NCBI RefSeq assembly: GCF_043641665.1
Contig: NC_092200.1
Span: 14,221,694 to 14,285,693 of the forward strand
Length of the DNA stretch: 64,000 bases
From: Enoplosus armatus
Lineage: Eukaryota > Chordata > Actinopteri > Centrarchiformes > Enoplosidae
Reading direction: 5' to 3'
Part shown: one piece after another, positions 54,335 to 63,575 of the stretch
Position numbering within the stretch: the stretch's first letter is position 1
Layout of the letters: each line of letters starts with the position of its first letter
The notes under the pieces: generated by a model
The model's input: only the letters and a program-made list of their open reading frames with translations
Database searches by the model: none
Told to the model about the DNA's origin: nothing
Position numbers and translations under genes: made by a program

Positions 54335-57052
54335 AACCTGCCATCTGCTTACATGGTCAGGGCACGTCCCTCTGGGAGTGACAGACCTGGGCAAGCGATC
54401 AAATCTCTCCTCATCCCTCTCATGTTTAACTCCTCTCCACTGCTACCCCTCCTTCCTCCTCTCGGTTGTACCAGGAGGTGAAGGGCAGGACAAGTGATGG
54501 CAGCTCTTCTCTCACTCTCTTTTTTTTCCCAGCAGCTGGCCTCCTTTTCTTCCTCTTGGTTAACGGGGATGTTAGATTTGGGAGCTGAGAGTTTCCATAA
54601 AGGTAGAGAGGTATGGTGAGATGTGGGAGAGTTATAGAGAAGTGGTGTGGTGCAGTCAGTGGGAGCCAGGCGGGATCACACAGTGAATTGTGGGAAGAAA
54701 AGGTCTGACGGGGCTAGGATGAGCGTGGTGTTGAGAATCGATTCACTGTTACAGTTTAGGAAATCTAGCTGTTTGTGTTTATCATAGTACAGTAGGGAAC
54801 AGCTTAAACTTCACTGGATATTTATTGGCTTAAAAACGAAAGAAAAGTTTTAGCAGCCTGCAAGTAATCATAAATAATAAAGACAGGTCACATACACATT
54901 TTTTTTATTCCCTGTAGACAAATCACTGTGTTCTCACTGAGCTTTGAACATAATGACTTCCCACTCTTTTGAAGAGAATAGCCTACTTCCTGTTTACACA
55001 TGCAGTAAAGTAAGCGCTCACATTACTATACATGATAAAGCAGCCAACTGGAGGAGAGAACACACATCATAGTCATAATTACACTGAACTTCCTCTCCAC
55101 ACCTAGATGTATAAGGTAGTGTAACTAAATGAAAATCAACATGATTTGCCATTTTATACTAACAGGAAAGAAAAAGCCTGCGTTTCAAACTGTGGGCTTG
55201 AGTTTGATACATTTATTCAGTTGCATCATGGGAATTGTAGGGTCCAGTGTTTTTGGGTCTTGATCCATACTATGGAGGCTATCTCAGCCTGCTTTATCAA
55301 ACCTGATTTTTTTATACAACTCATGCTGAGACTTTATGAAAGGTCAGTACTAAATTGGTGGACTAACACTCTCTAACAGGCTCTCCAGACACCTTTGCTC
55401 TTAGTCTAGACTATTGGTTTCCATCTCTGTTCCATTAACGACAAGGAGTATGCAGATTTTTCATTGTAGCCAATCACCACACCAGCTGAGTTCACTGATT
55501 AGATTCCTGTTCTTTGGTTTGAAGTGTGCTAATCAGTGGAATGAGCTGCCATAGTGATTGGCTGGGCCTTGATGGCACATGGGGGACCAGCGGTCTAACA
55601 TGTGAGTTTACCTGAAGACCTCCAGATTATTGGGAACAAATATAGTTTAACTGAAATCTGCCAAATGCCATGTTTAATTATTCTTGTCATGGGTTTATCA
55701 TAATGTTGTGCGTGTGTGTGTACTCATTTGCATGTTTGTCTACATGTCCATCTGACTGCAGGTCTTCCCAGTGCTTACATAACAGCAGAGTGCTCTGGCT
55801 CCACTAATCTGGGATGTATTTCAGGGGATTTAATTCAGTCAGTGAATGGGATCTCTCATGCAGACCCGCTGATCAGCTCTGCGGACTGGGAGAAGTCTCT
55901 CTTGTGATCAGCTGGTGTGTCAACTAGTTTGCTGGTCTATCTTTCTTTAATTGCTCACTATCGATCGACTCCTTCAGTTAAATGATTGATGGTTGCTCGT
56001 TCACTTCTTTAATCCTCTTTTCATTCACTGACTTTCGAATCATCTGTCGAGTTATTTAATCATTCATGCTTAACTCCTGAATGTTTACAGTAGCTTTCAA
56101 GGTCATTATTTATATATGCCACCATTAGGCATTGATACTTTTCATCGGGGGGTGGGGGGGGGGGGGGGCGGCATCTGTTGGCCCCAATCAACACATGGCA
56201 ACTCATATCCTCGTTTTCACAGTTTCACAGTGTTGTTCATGTGTCATCATGTGCTCAATTATTCATACACACAACCCACTCGCTTGCCCTCCGTCTACCT
56301 CTCTCCTCCCTCGGTTTTCCCTCTGTATGCCTCTCGCTCTCTTTCTCATGTAAATCATGAATGTGAAATGACACAGAGGCACGTCTGGGCCTCCATTTGG
56401 GAGGAAATTTTATTTTTATCCCTACAGTATGTACATTTTTATTCCTCATGCTTTTGAGTTTCTGTTTTATTCATCTCAACATATCATTTTATGCTTTGGT
56501 GAGCTGAATCCCTGAACTTGGCATTGTTGAACTCTACCCACTGATTTTCGCATGGCCTCACCTTGTTTTTCTATCTGCTCCTTTTCTCTCTTGAGTTCTT
56601 TTTTTTTTGTCTTTTGAATTTCCTCTTCACTTCTTACCTCCTCCTTTGCTTTCAGTTACAACGGCTGGTTGTAATTGGCACAGTAATAATGAAAGTGGTT
56701 CACACTACATTTGCATATGAATGAATGAACCATATTTCTGTAATCGGTCTAAATTTTGAGTTTTTGGCTGCATGGTCGGTGTTGCAGATGTATGTGTCAC
56801 AACAGGTGAGATATTTTCCTCTGACCTCCTCCAGGGCCTCCTGATAAGCTTCCCCAGCCCACCAAGCCTTTGCCGACGGCGCCCCCTCCCCGCTCCCATC
56901 CTCCCTCAGACCCCCGCAAGCCAGACAGGCAGACGCGACCTCCGAGGCTGCCCCCAGGAGATAGACCGTCCCACCCCAACGCCAAACCCAGCATCTGCGA
57001 TGGAGGCTTCAACACCCTCGCCATACTGAGGAGAGAGATGTTTGTCTTCAAG
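11160..57052 (+). CDS. mmp16: Membrane-type matrix metalloproteinase 16 (MT3-MMP), 5' part, six exons
   Basis: This is a zinc endopeptidase of the MT-MMP group (peptidase family M10A), which is anchored at the cell surface and cleaves extracellular matrix and other proteases. The six exons join in frame to 361 codons: signal peptide (about 1-34), propeptide with switch PRCGVPD (97-103), furin site RKRR (114-117), catalytic domain from Tyr118, hinge (about 290-342) and the hemopexin start. The zinc site [11 protein letters not shown] is at 244-254 and Met-turn Met262 follows. The MT-loop region reads [15 protein letters not shown] (169-183). [20 protein letters not shown] and the proline-rich hinge ending [15 protein letters not shown] fit MMP16 better than MMP24, MMP15 or MMP14, from remembered family sequences. 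Teleosts often keep two copies (mmp16a, mmp16b), and I cannot tell which this is. The family is about 600 residues long, so roughly 40% (three hemopexin blades, stalk, transmembrane segment, tail) lies outside the window. Every donor is GT and every acceptor AG. Confidence 0.93.
15633..15811 (+). repeat. Foldback element, partial copy
   Basis: Contains ttagcttagcttagcataga, gactggaaacgggggaaacg and tagcacctctaaagcgctct, then taattaacatg and tttaatctgtacacaaac. One arm plus part of the centre. Confidence 0.75.
16256..16281. repeat. (GT)n microsatellite
   Basis: Pure GT array of about 26 bp. Confidence 0.9.
16980..17010. repeat. (AC)n microsatellite
   Basis: Pure AC array of about 31 bp. A second, interrupted one lies at 17141-17178 (units of cacacacgca). 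Confidence 0.9.
18052..18095. repeat. (GT)n microsatellite
   Basis: Pure GT array of about 44 bp. Confidence 0.95.
20957..21160 (+). repeat. Foldback element, internally deleted copy
   Basis: Starts aaggaatagtttgatgaag, continues atgaagctacagccaggaga and ttagcttagcttagcatagt, then jumps to acagacatgagagtggtatc and aatcttctcgtctaatgc. Both ends are present but most of the centre is missing. Confidence 0.7.
22370..22406. repeat. (CA)n microsatellite
   Basis: Pure CA array of about 37 bp. Confidence 0.95.
25225..25312 (-). repeat. Foldback element, single arm
   Basis: Reads gcttccagtctttatgctaa, gctaaccgtctcctggctcg and agcttcatattcaatcaaca, the reverse complement of the arm seen at 3684 and 26890. 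Confidence 0.7.
25357..25387. repeat. (TA)n microsatellite
   Basis: Uninterrupted AT/TA array of about 31 bp. Confidence 0.9.
26757..27243. mobile_element. Nearly complete long-arm foldback (MITE-like) element
   Basis: The left end starts gttcaacattttgggaaata. The reverse complement of the right end starts gttgggcatattgggaatta, giving imperfect terminal inverted repeats. Homology continues inward: agaagattgataccactctc on the left pairs with gatcgatcttctcatctg on the right. Inner arms also pair: aaacagggggaaacagctag (26921-26942) against ctagttgtttcccctgtctg (27141-27160). The unpaired centre includes ccttgccaggcaacc. No open frame for a transposase is present, so it is non-autonomous. I could not identify a clean target-site duplication. 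Confidence 0.75.
27371..27519 (+). CDS. mmp16: mmp16 coding exon 2: propeptide
   Basis: The acceptor is gtccacag and the donor gtgagt. The exon holds 49 codons plus two bases of Glu92 (phase 2). It begins [20 protein letters not shown], the standard first helix of the MMP propeptide (PGBD-like fold), and continues to [15 protein letters not shown]81 lies in an N-V-T sequon. It joins exon 3 in frame through the split Glu codon, after which the cysteine switch follows. A nearly complete foldback repeat ends about 128 bases upstream of the acceptor. Confidence 0.95.
27520..29137 (+). other. mmp16: mmp16 intron 2 (1.6 kb)
   Basis: Bounded by gtgagt and ctgtag. No recognisable repeat or RNA gene. 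A minus-strand open frame at 28240-28659 has no recognisable product. Confidence 0.9.
29138..29260 (+). CDS. mmp16: mmp16 coding exon 3: cysteine switch and furin site
   Basis: The acceptor is cctgtag and the donor gtgggt; the exon holds one base, 40 codons and two bases. It encodes PRCGVPD (97-103), where Cys99 ligands the catalytic zinc in the latent enzyme. It also encodes RKRR (114-117) followed by YALTGQKW, the furin-type activation site typical of MT-MMPs, so the mature N-terminus is Tyr118. This implies intracellular activation in the secretory pathway, as known for the family. The final partial codon AG is completed by C of exon 4 to give Ser133. The nearby donor gtgggtgg is weaker than the others but acceptable. 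Confidence 0.95.
29261..34465 (+). other. mmp16: mmp16 intron 3 (5.2 kb)
   Basis: Bounded by gtgggt and ggcag. Holds a purine-rich stretch at about 30165-30320, a 61-bp (GT)n array at 32963-33023 and a poly-A run near 34093. No supported gene. Confidence 0.9.
32963..33023. repeat. (GT)n microsatellite
   Basis: Pure GT array of about 61 bp, the longest in the window. Confidence 0.95.
34466..34770 (+). CDS. mmp16: mmp16 coding exon 4: catalytic domain, structural zinc and calcium sites
   Basis: The acceptor is ctcggcag and the donor gtaagt. The exon completes Ser133, adds 101 codons and leaves one base of Gly235. It covers the five-stranded sheet region of the metzincin domain: [22 protein letters not shown], the MT-loop region [13 protein letters not shown], and [20 protein letters not shown] through [13 protein letters not shown]. 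By family comparison the structural zinc ligands are H191, D193, H206 and H219, all present. N136 and N159 are in N-V-T sequons, each followed by Pro. The exon is strikingly GC-rich at third positions compared with its AT-rich introns. Confidence 0.96.
35071..35165 (+). repeat. Dispersed teleost repeat, short fragment
   Basis: Reads agtcaagtcaagtcagttct, atttatatagcccaagatca and gggctttacaacctgtacag. I recall this block as widespread in fish genomes; family not named. Confidence 0.6.
36991..37012. repeat. (CA)n microsatellite
   Basis: Pure CA array of about 22 bp. Confidence 0.85.
38926..38953. repeat. (CA)n microsatellite
   Basis: Pure CA array of about 28 bp. Confidence 0.9.
40378..40411. 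repeat. (GT)n microsatellite
   Basis: Pure GT array of about 34 bp. The 120-codon open frame that starts just upstream of it is not convincing. Confidence 0.95.
45487..45790. repeat. Degenerate minisatellite with an orientation switch
   Basis: Variants of gcagttgaaatgtcagttga alternate with agctgaaa/agagatgaa spacers at 45510-45690, in units of roughly 35-60 bp. At about 45700 the motif turns over to its reverse complement (cttcaacttctttcagcact, cagtacttctactttcag), and a last forward atgtcagttg follows at 45781. Confidence 0.65.
46605..46623. repeat. (GA)n microsatellite
   Basis: Short GA array continuing into an imperfect purine run. Confidence 0.8.
48516..48590 (+). repeat. Probable repeat tail (GGTTGGGAACCACYG motif)
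   Basis: Contains gggtacttaatttcattcc and aaaaggttgggaaccaccgc. The phrase ggttgggaaccactgc is one I recall from DNA-transposon-derived repeats. Only a fragment is present. Confidence 0.4.
53161..53322 (+). CDS. mmp16: mmp16 coding exon 5: catalytic zinc site and Met-turn
   Basis: The acceptor is gtttctag and the donor gtaagg. The exon supplies two bases of Gly235, 53 codons and one base of Gly289. It contains [11 protein letters not shown] (244-254): H244, H248 and H254 bind the catalytic zinc and E245 is the general base. [20 protein letters not shown] carries the Met-turn Met262. The end reads [14 protein letters not shown], where MMP16 relatives I remember have LPNDDLQGIQKIYG; M278 and L282 are therefore unusual but should not affect the active-site residues. 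All catalytic residues are intact, so the enzyme should be active. Confidence 0.97.
54289..54331. repeat. (CA)n microsatellite
   Basis: Pure CA array of about 42 bp. Confidence 0.95.
56147..56168 (+). repeat. Poly-G tract (G6-T-G15)
   Basis: A run of six G, one T and fifteen G, then CGG. It has quadruplex potential and lies in intron 5, 0.67 kb before exon 6. Confidence 0.9.
56835..57052 (+). CDS. mmp16: mmp16 coding exon 6: proline-rich hinge and start of hemopexin domain
   Basis: The acceptor is ctcctccag and the donor gtaagt; two bases complete Gly289 and 72 codons end in phase 0. [20 protein letters not shown] begins the hinge, followed by [26 protein letters not shown], and then [20 protein letters not shown]. 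Cys343 would pair with the last hemopexin blade. The hinge lengths and the [19 protein letters not shown] block match MMP16. The next exon, expected to begin with a DQWFWR-like sequence, was not found in the remaining 6.9 kb. Confidence 0.95.
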
Positions 57053-58879
57053 GTAAGTGAGGAGCCTGCGATATCAAAACAAACCCTGGGCATTTTCACA
57101 TTTTGTTTGTTTTTGAGGAGTCATTTTGAACCTTGGAGCTGTTTTACCCCAAACTTGGATCAATTAGCGGTGTGGGAACACAGCAATCAGTCTTTGCAGG
57201 CCAAACAAACTTGTGAGACCTTGTTGGAAGGGTAGTTTCACGCCATATTTCCAAACCAACAATATACGCCTGAAGAGAGTCATTTCCTTCATGAGATTTA
57301 TGGCTACAACCTATAACTTAACCGGCTGATACATGCAACAAAAGAACAACTCATCCCTTGATTCAGACCAATGAAAACGGTCCCCGTGGAAAGAGAGAGA
57401 GCTTGCAAGAGAGCTTCGAGGATTACATAAATATACAGAGGGTGGGAGCTTTTCTGATAATCTGCTTCATGTTCAGTATGTCCATAATGTGGAAACGGCT
57501 CGCTTGGATGTAATATAAATTATTTGGTTGAGTGTCATTTTTTTTTTTAGTTTTCTGCACGTTGACACTGTGGTTATAGCTTGTAGAATAGAAATATATT
57601 GTAATATATTGTAGAAATATGATGGACTCCCCACAGTTATCTTAAAACTAGCGCCTGTGTATTTTATTGCATAATTAAAGGAGCTATTAAGACTAAAAGG
57701 GGCTCTCTCCAGGTTACCTGGGGCCAGTTGAGCAGGAATTTGGACAAAGTGGATATTTTACTGAGAAGAAACACCATGCCAGTGCTCAGTGCAGCAGAGT
57801 TTTCCTCTCTCCCGACAAAGCCTGGTTTTCATTCCCGTGCGAGAGAAAAAAGTACACATGTCTCTTAATGCATCTTTATCCTTGGTCTAAGCTTGTGAGC
57901 ACAAGGCCTTGGCAACACTCAACAAGGAACTGTGAAAAACCTTGGGGTAACACAAAGCTTTCCTGTGTTCACCACAGAGAGCAGAAAGAGTGCCTCTGAT
58001 GCTTTATGCGAGTGTGACTGTATTTTTCTGGGGATATAAATAGATAGTATTCACTGGTTAAATAAGAGGCTTGTGGAGCCAGGGGGAAAACCCTTTCTGT
58101 CCTGTCTGCCCCCCTCTCTCTCTGACTGTGTTCTTGTGAAAAAATAAATCTGGCTCGGGACCAGTTGCTTAAATTAAGTTGGTCGAAAAAAAATAGACCC
58201 AAAGCTCGAATTGTCTGTTTTCTTTTGGGTGGAAATCATATCTGCTCGTTACAGTAGTCTAAATGCAGCCCCAGTCTCTTTCGCATGGTGTCTGCAGTAG
58301 CTCCTGTCACCCTTCATCACTCCCAGGGCAGCAGTCTGGTCTGATGGAGTGATGAGGATCATGGGATTGCGGCGGTGCTCAGAGGTACTATGGAGACAAA
58401 AAGGACGTTCAGCAATCAGCCAACCTTTTTTATGAGTTTAGGAAGTGAAGGATACAAGGCCAGTGGGCTCTAAAACTCTTCTAGTGTGTCTGTGGGTTTG
58501 AAATTTGGGAGCGTTGTGTTGTTTAACGCTAACATGTTTTTATTTACTAAAATCAATTCATTTTTCAGAGGCAGTACAACCATCAACAACAACTATCAGC
58601 TGCTGGACAGACTCTTTTATTTTTAAGGATTTTGTTAGTTTGACCCGTGCGTCAGATAGGCATCTCTTTGTTTTGGTGCCGTGCCAGAGCTGGAAAAATG
58701 ACCCTTCATCTCCTGTAGTTCCTCATCCAATCTGACAGATCGTCGTATTGTAAAAACAAAACCTGAAGTGTATGAGTCTGCTGTCTACACTGCATCCATG
58801 TATTTGTGACACGAAAATAAGACATTACCCCCAAATGTAATGAGTGCTGTGTACTGTCCCACTCACATGTATGATTTGA

Positions 58880-59042
58880 CTTTTTTTTGCCTTTATTTTT
58901 GATAGTTGTAGAGAAAGACAGGAAATGTGTGGAGAGAGAGAGAGAGAGCGCTATTACTAAAATAAATGTTCCCTCCAGCTGGAATCGAACAAGGAGCATT
59001 GCAGTTTTATTATGTGCTTTAACCACGAGGCCACCAGGACGC
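58880..59042 (-). mobile_element. tRNA-derived SINE, degenerate
   Basis: Read on the minus strand it opens gcgtcctggtggcctcgtgg. TGGCCTCGTGG (59023-59033) resembles a pol III A box, and TTGTTCGATTCC (58981-58992) resembles a B box about 30 bases further on. A CT-rich body and a cctttatt-like stretch follow. I recall the same layout from abundant fish SINE-like repeats with a tRNA-Ser/Leu-like head. Mutations in both boxes suggest it is old. Confidence 0.65.
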
Positions 59043-62000
59043 ACTTACAATTAATATTTTCTATAATACCTGAGTTGCTGAGATGTGATGTTTTGTGGCC
59101 AGAGAGCAGCTCTTCAGCGACTGAGAGTAAAGGAACAACAAACAACTACATGGTTTGCTGGGTTCAATCTGAATACAATTGCTGTTGTTTCTTTTGATGG
59201 CACTTATACCATTGTACAATTTAAGAAAACAAAGTATGTTTTTAGAAACCTTATGTATGAATTTTCATACAGCTTCATTTTAGTTTATAGTAAAAACTGC
59301 CACATTTCTTAGACTTGTGTGCTAAATGAGTCTCTAAGCACTCTTTAAAAGCCGATCCACAGGGGCCACCCATGTCTCTCAACTTATTACAGCCAGCTTT
59401 CCAATTAATACTGTAAATGAAATGTACATGATTGACCCCTAAGTAAAGGGGCAATGCGGTATGGCAGTGTGTATCTTCAGTAATGCATTCAAGTGGAACT
59501 CAGAAAAACAACCGACATGGAAAGGATATAATCAGACGTGTCTGTAATCCAAAATTTAAGCCAGATTTTAGAATTCCGTGTAATATGAAAACAAAAATGA
59601 AAACGGTGAAGTTTATGATTGCGAGCTACATAAGCAGAAGTAGCTGTAATTGCTTGGCTTTAGCGGGCATCACCACTGACGTGAAGGGGGCTTTTTGGTT
59701 CATTTTGAAGGCTGTGATAAATGTTTCTCTCTGTTGGCCTTCAGTAGTACTACCAGCTCACATTTCTCAAAAGGTACAGAGGAGCGAGATGATTTGTTAC
59801 AGGACACATGTTGAGTGCGGTTGTAAATCCACCGCATTCACATCATTAAGACCACCGGTAACTTTGTGACTCATGATGATTTGCTCACCCTTTTTGCATG
59901 AGCCACGTCTCGGCGAGTGAATCACATGTATTTAGCGAAGTGAAATCAATAAGGGATCACAGGTTTGACTGGGATTCGCTCTGTAAGCGTGTTTCACAGG
60001 AGGAGCAGGTGGTCCTCATATTTCTTGATTCTCCGTGAGTGATGTGCCAGTTTTTCTCCGTGAAGACTGAGGTATCATGTTAGTGCTTTCTTCTCTCCTG
60101 GTGGATGAATCATAATTAGAGATGTTTGTATTACTCCAGAGCTTGATATATTCCCTTTAGAGCATGCCAAGGTCTATGTTTTAGACTGAAGACTGGTTAA
60201 AATGATGGCTGACAGAATAGGAATGATTTACAGCTTGTGCTTCAGTTTTATTTGAGTTTTTGTCTCTTGTTACTGTCATTTATAAGGGTGGTTTCTTCTT
60301 TTTTTTTGGGATTATTTGAGTGATTGTCTGCTTGGTTACTTCACGCTGTAGGTCCATTTGGCCTGAACGGCTTGGCTATACTCACCGTCCCCACTTGATT
60401 GTTTTGGAAGAGCAGAGTCAAGTCGATGCCAAGTCATTATAGCAGAGATCTCAGCAGCTTCACGGCCCCCGAGGTCCACAGGTGGTCCAACGATGTAAAG
60501 TAGGGGGCTTTAGAGAGAAGACTTTACGAGAGTGTATCTGGTGAAACACACCAGAGGCACTGAGCTTTTCTATGAAGCAAAAACAGCATTTATACTGTTG
60601 AAACGTAATAGTCTTTGACTGAAAGTGATTCATCATGCTTACTCTTACTTACAGAAATTATGACCTGTGTTAGGCTTTCGCAATACAAAAACCAAACATT
60701 TAGATCCACATTGTCAGCATTCATTTGGGGCAAAGAAAGGAGTATCATGGTCAAGCATACATACACTTGTATGTTTACAGAAGAGCCCTCATTCAGGCCA
60801 CATCTCTGAAGACTACTTCTGCATGCTTGTTGCCTGCCTTTGAAAGCATTTTGAAGTCTACAGATTTGTACATTTGCCTCCACAACCATTTACATAAAAA
60901 TAGAAACATTTTAGGATGCCGGGAAGTTTCAACAAAAGTTTTTTTTCCCTGTGCTAGACTTTTAGAGCCTCTTCTCAGCTGAAGTTAGTCACATTAATTA
61001 TGTGCACTAGGACAGGCCCCTGCATCCATGTATGCAGTCATGAAGGCAAATTTATTCCATATTAGAGCTTGATTTAGAAGTTTTTCAGGTAATAAAATAA
61101 CAAGTAGTGTAACAAATTGCCAATTTGGCATTGCACTTCTAGTTGGGGAACACACTAGAGGCAGAAGAGGCAAAGATATTGAGACTTTTAATCCTTAGTA
61201 TTGGTCAACCTTCGAAAACGCTGGATCCTACACTTCTTTCAAACCCCACACCTCCAATTTGTAACGCTGTAAAGCTCGAGCCGATGCATCAGGGTTATTA
61301 TTCCAAACTTGGGAAAGCTGCTTTAAAAGCCCCAGAAGACATTGTACAACTGTTTCTTTTTACAGGCAGAGTAATAATCCTTGTGACATGTAAACTGAGC
61401 GTCATGTGTAAAATCGGTGCAGTGCCCCTTTAACTTCAGCGATAATGTTGCCGTTACCAATAAAGGAGGTCAAAGGTTAATACTTTTGCTGTTATACCTT
61501 CCAAGTTTTGGATTGAAGCTGAATAAGCAAGGCAGACTGACAGATGGTAGTCGTCTTTCAGACTATTTTGATTAAATCAAGAGAAAGAATGATAGGAACA
61601 TCAGACGTGTGCTTTCTACGTTTTCTGAATGGATCCGCTGCTGAACTATTACAGGCGCATAGTAGGTATAATAAGGTAAAATGCTCTAAACATATAGGTT
61701 TTTGAATGTATTGTTCCCCACAGTGCTGAGAAGTGCCTGATTTATTCGAGGCACGTTAATCTACAAAGGCAGGTTAGGAGTCATGCTTGTTAAGGTGGTA
61801 TTTTTACGGTCGATCATTTTTCTCTCCAGCGCGGTGACAGAGGGTCGTTTCAGGTTCACAGATGACTGTGTATGGCCCTGTAGATCTGGTGTCACCAGTA
61901 AATGCCTCACTAAAATTACACAGCTACCACTTTTATGATTGCAGGCACTCAACTTTCAATGAACCCTCAAACCATATGGTGTTCCATTAGAGACATAGAA

Positions 62001-63269
62001 TTGCTCATTCATGTACATGCATGTGTGCGTACATGAACACTGCTTTTCTCAGGCATTACTACAACCAGTTTTTTCCCACTGTATTAAAAATGTACTGCAA
62101 AGTGACCATACAGCAAGTTTTAAAGAGTCCGCTCATTTCCCATCAGGCTCGGAGTGTAGTAAAATATGGACATATAACCCAGTAGACATTTAGAAGTCTG
62201 GATTTGAGTTTATGGCTCGCCGATATCTTGTCAGTTTGTAGAGCCAGAACGTCCAAGCAGGGCTTTTGGCCCAACATTCCCTAAAACATACTTCTCTTGA
62301 TTTGTTTTCTACATAGAACAATAATTTTGAAAATCATCACAAGGACACACATTACAAGAAGGGAAATTACCTACTCAGACTAAAACTTCTTGTGTTCTTT
62401 TTCATTTCAAGAGAGAAATTGAGTTTTTCTATTGACTTCCATATTCTCTACAGCCATTTAAAGTCATTCAAAGGCTTTTAAAGGTCCACAGTTCACTACA
62501 ACTTTATGTGAAAGCATAAAAGAAAACATATTTTGGAAAGCATTGATTCAGGAATGGTTGTTGTTAGGATCAATGGTTGAACGCTTGAAAGTCATTTTAT
62601 TGAGTTTACCTCTGCTCTCATTTAATAGTGCCTGATTATGATGCATGGTTTGCCTGCTCAAAAGCTTGTAGTAGCTGCAGACCATCGCAGAGATGCAATC
62701 AGAGCCTCTTGCACTGCCTACAGTCAGGTATAATAGAGAAAAAACACACTTCCCCCATCAGTCCATTGCCTGACTCTCATCCTGAGACAGCCTATAATAA
62801 AGGAAAGTGCCACCCTCCCATGTCCCTCCTCCTCTCCACTTGTCCTAAGTTCACTCACAAGGACAGAGAGAGCTTCCTTCCTTGATGTGGACAGATTTGG
62901 AGCAGTGGATTCTGGGATGCCGAAGGGTGCCTTGCTGTTCAGGATTGGCCACTTGGCCACTGATGTTGGAGACATGCTTTGATTCCGACATCCATTAATG
63001 AGAACACAGTGGCCGAGTGGGCAGTGAGCTGTCCACTCTTCTCAGGATCTTTCTCCTTTCTTTTACTTGGAGGAAAGAGTCCTGCAGTCGTAGGGTGTCT
63101 GATTGCACTCAGAAGAAGACTTTTTAATGCCACCTAATAATAATACTTTAAAAAGAAGTCAAATATACAGTATATTTTTAAAAAAAATGCTAATTACAGT
63201 ATTGATGAGTCTCTTTCAGATGTTATAAGATTCTTAAACAGCCTACACAGAGTTAGAAACACAAAGAGC

Positions 63270-63575
63270 AAGAACGATACCATCTACATTAAATATGAAG
63301 CTGCAGCCAGGAGACAGTTAGCTTAGCATTAAGACTGGAAGCAAAGGGAAGCAGCTAGCCTGTCCACTTACCAGCACCTCTAAATTTTACTACTTATTTT
63401 GGTTCAGTCCGTACACCAAGAAATATGTAAAACCAGGCCAGCTGTTTTCCCATGCTTCCGGCCTTTATGCTAAGCTAGGCTAGCCGTCTCCTGGCCCTAG
63501 CTTCACATTTACAGTATAGACATGAGTGGTGTCAATCTTCTCAACTCTCAGCAAGAATGCAAATAATGTCCCATA
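63270..63575. mobile_element. Foldback element, short copy with strong inverted arms
   Basis: The left arm (63292-63360) has atatgaagctgcagccagga and ttagcttagcattaagactg. The right arm (63438-63511) reads ggcctttatgctaagctagg and ctagccgtctcctggccct, its near reverse complement. The loop is about 77 bases. Outer sequence gtggtgtcaatcttctcaac matches the right end of the copy at 26757. Confidence 0.75.

Larger units (their letters stand above)
53323..56834 (+). other. mmp16: mmp16 intron 5 (3.5 kb)
   Basis: Bounded by gtaagg and ctccag. Contains a (CA)n at 54289-54331, a phase-compatible open segment at 55762-55907 and a G-rich run at 56147-56168. No other recognisable feature. Confidence 0.9.

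Noticed and set aside
55400..55605. Possible old dispersed repeat (gattggctgggccttgatgg and neighbours)
   Set aside because: It feels familiar but I cannot point to a second copy in the window or a named family.
61143..61433. 96-codon plus-strand open frame in intron 6
   Set aside because: The track's first residue comes from a TTG codon; no recognisable domain. Kept only as a note on intron 6.
62888..62925. gagcagtggattctggga, reminiscent of the DQWFW start of the expected hemopexin exon 7
   Set aside because: The translation diverges at once (EQWILG) and no hemopexin sequence or acceptor follows.
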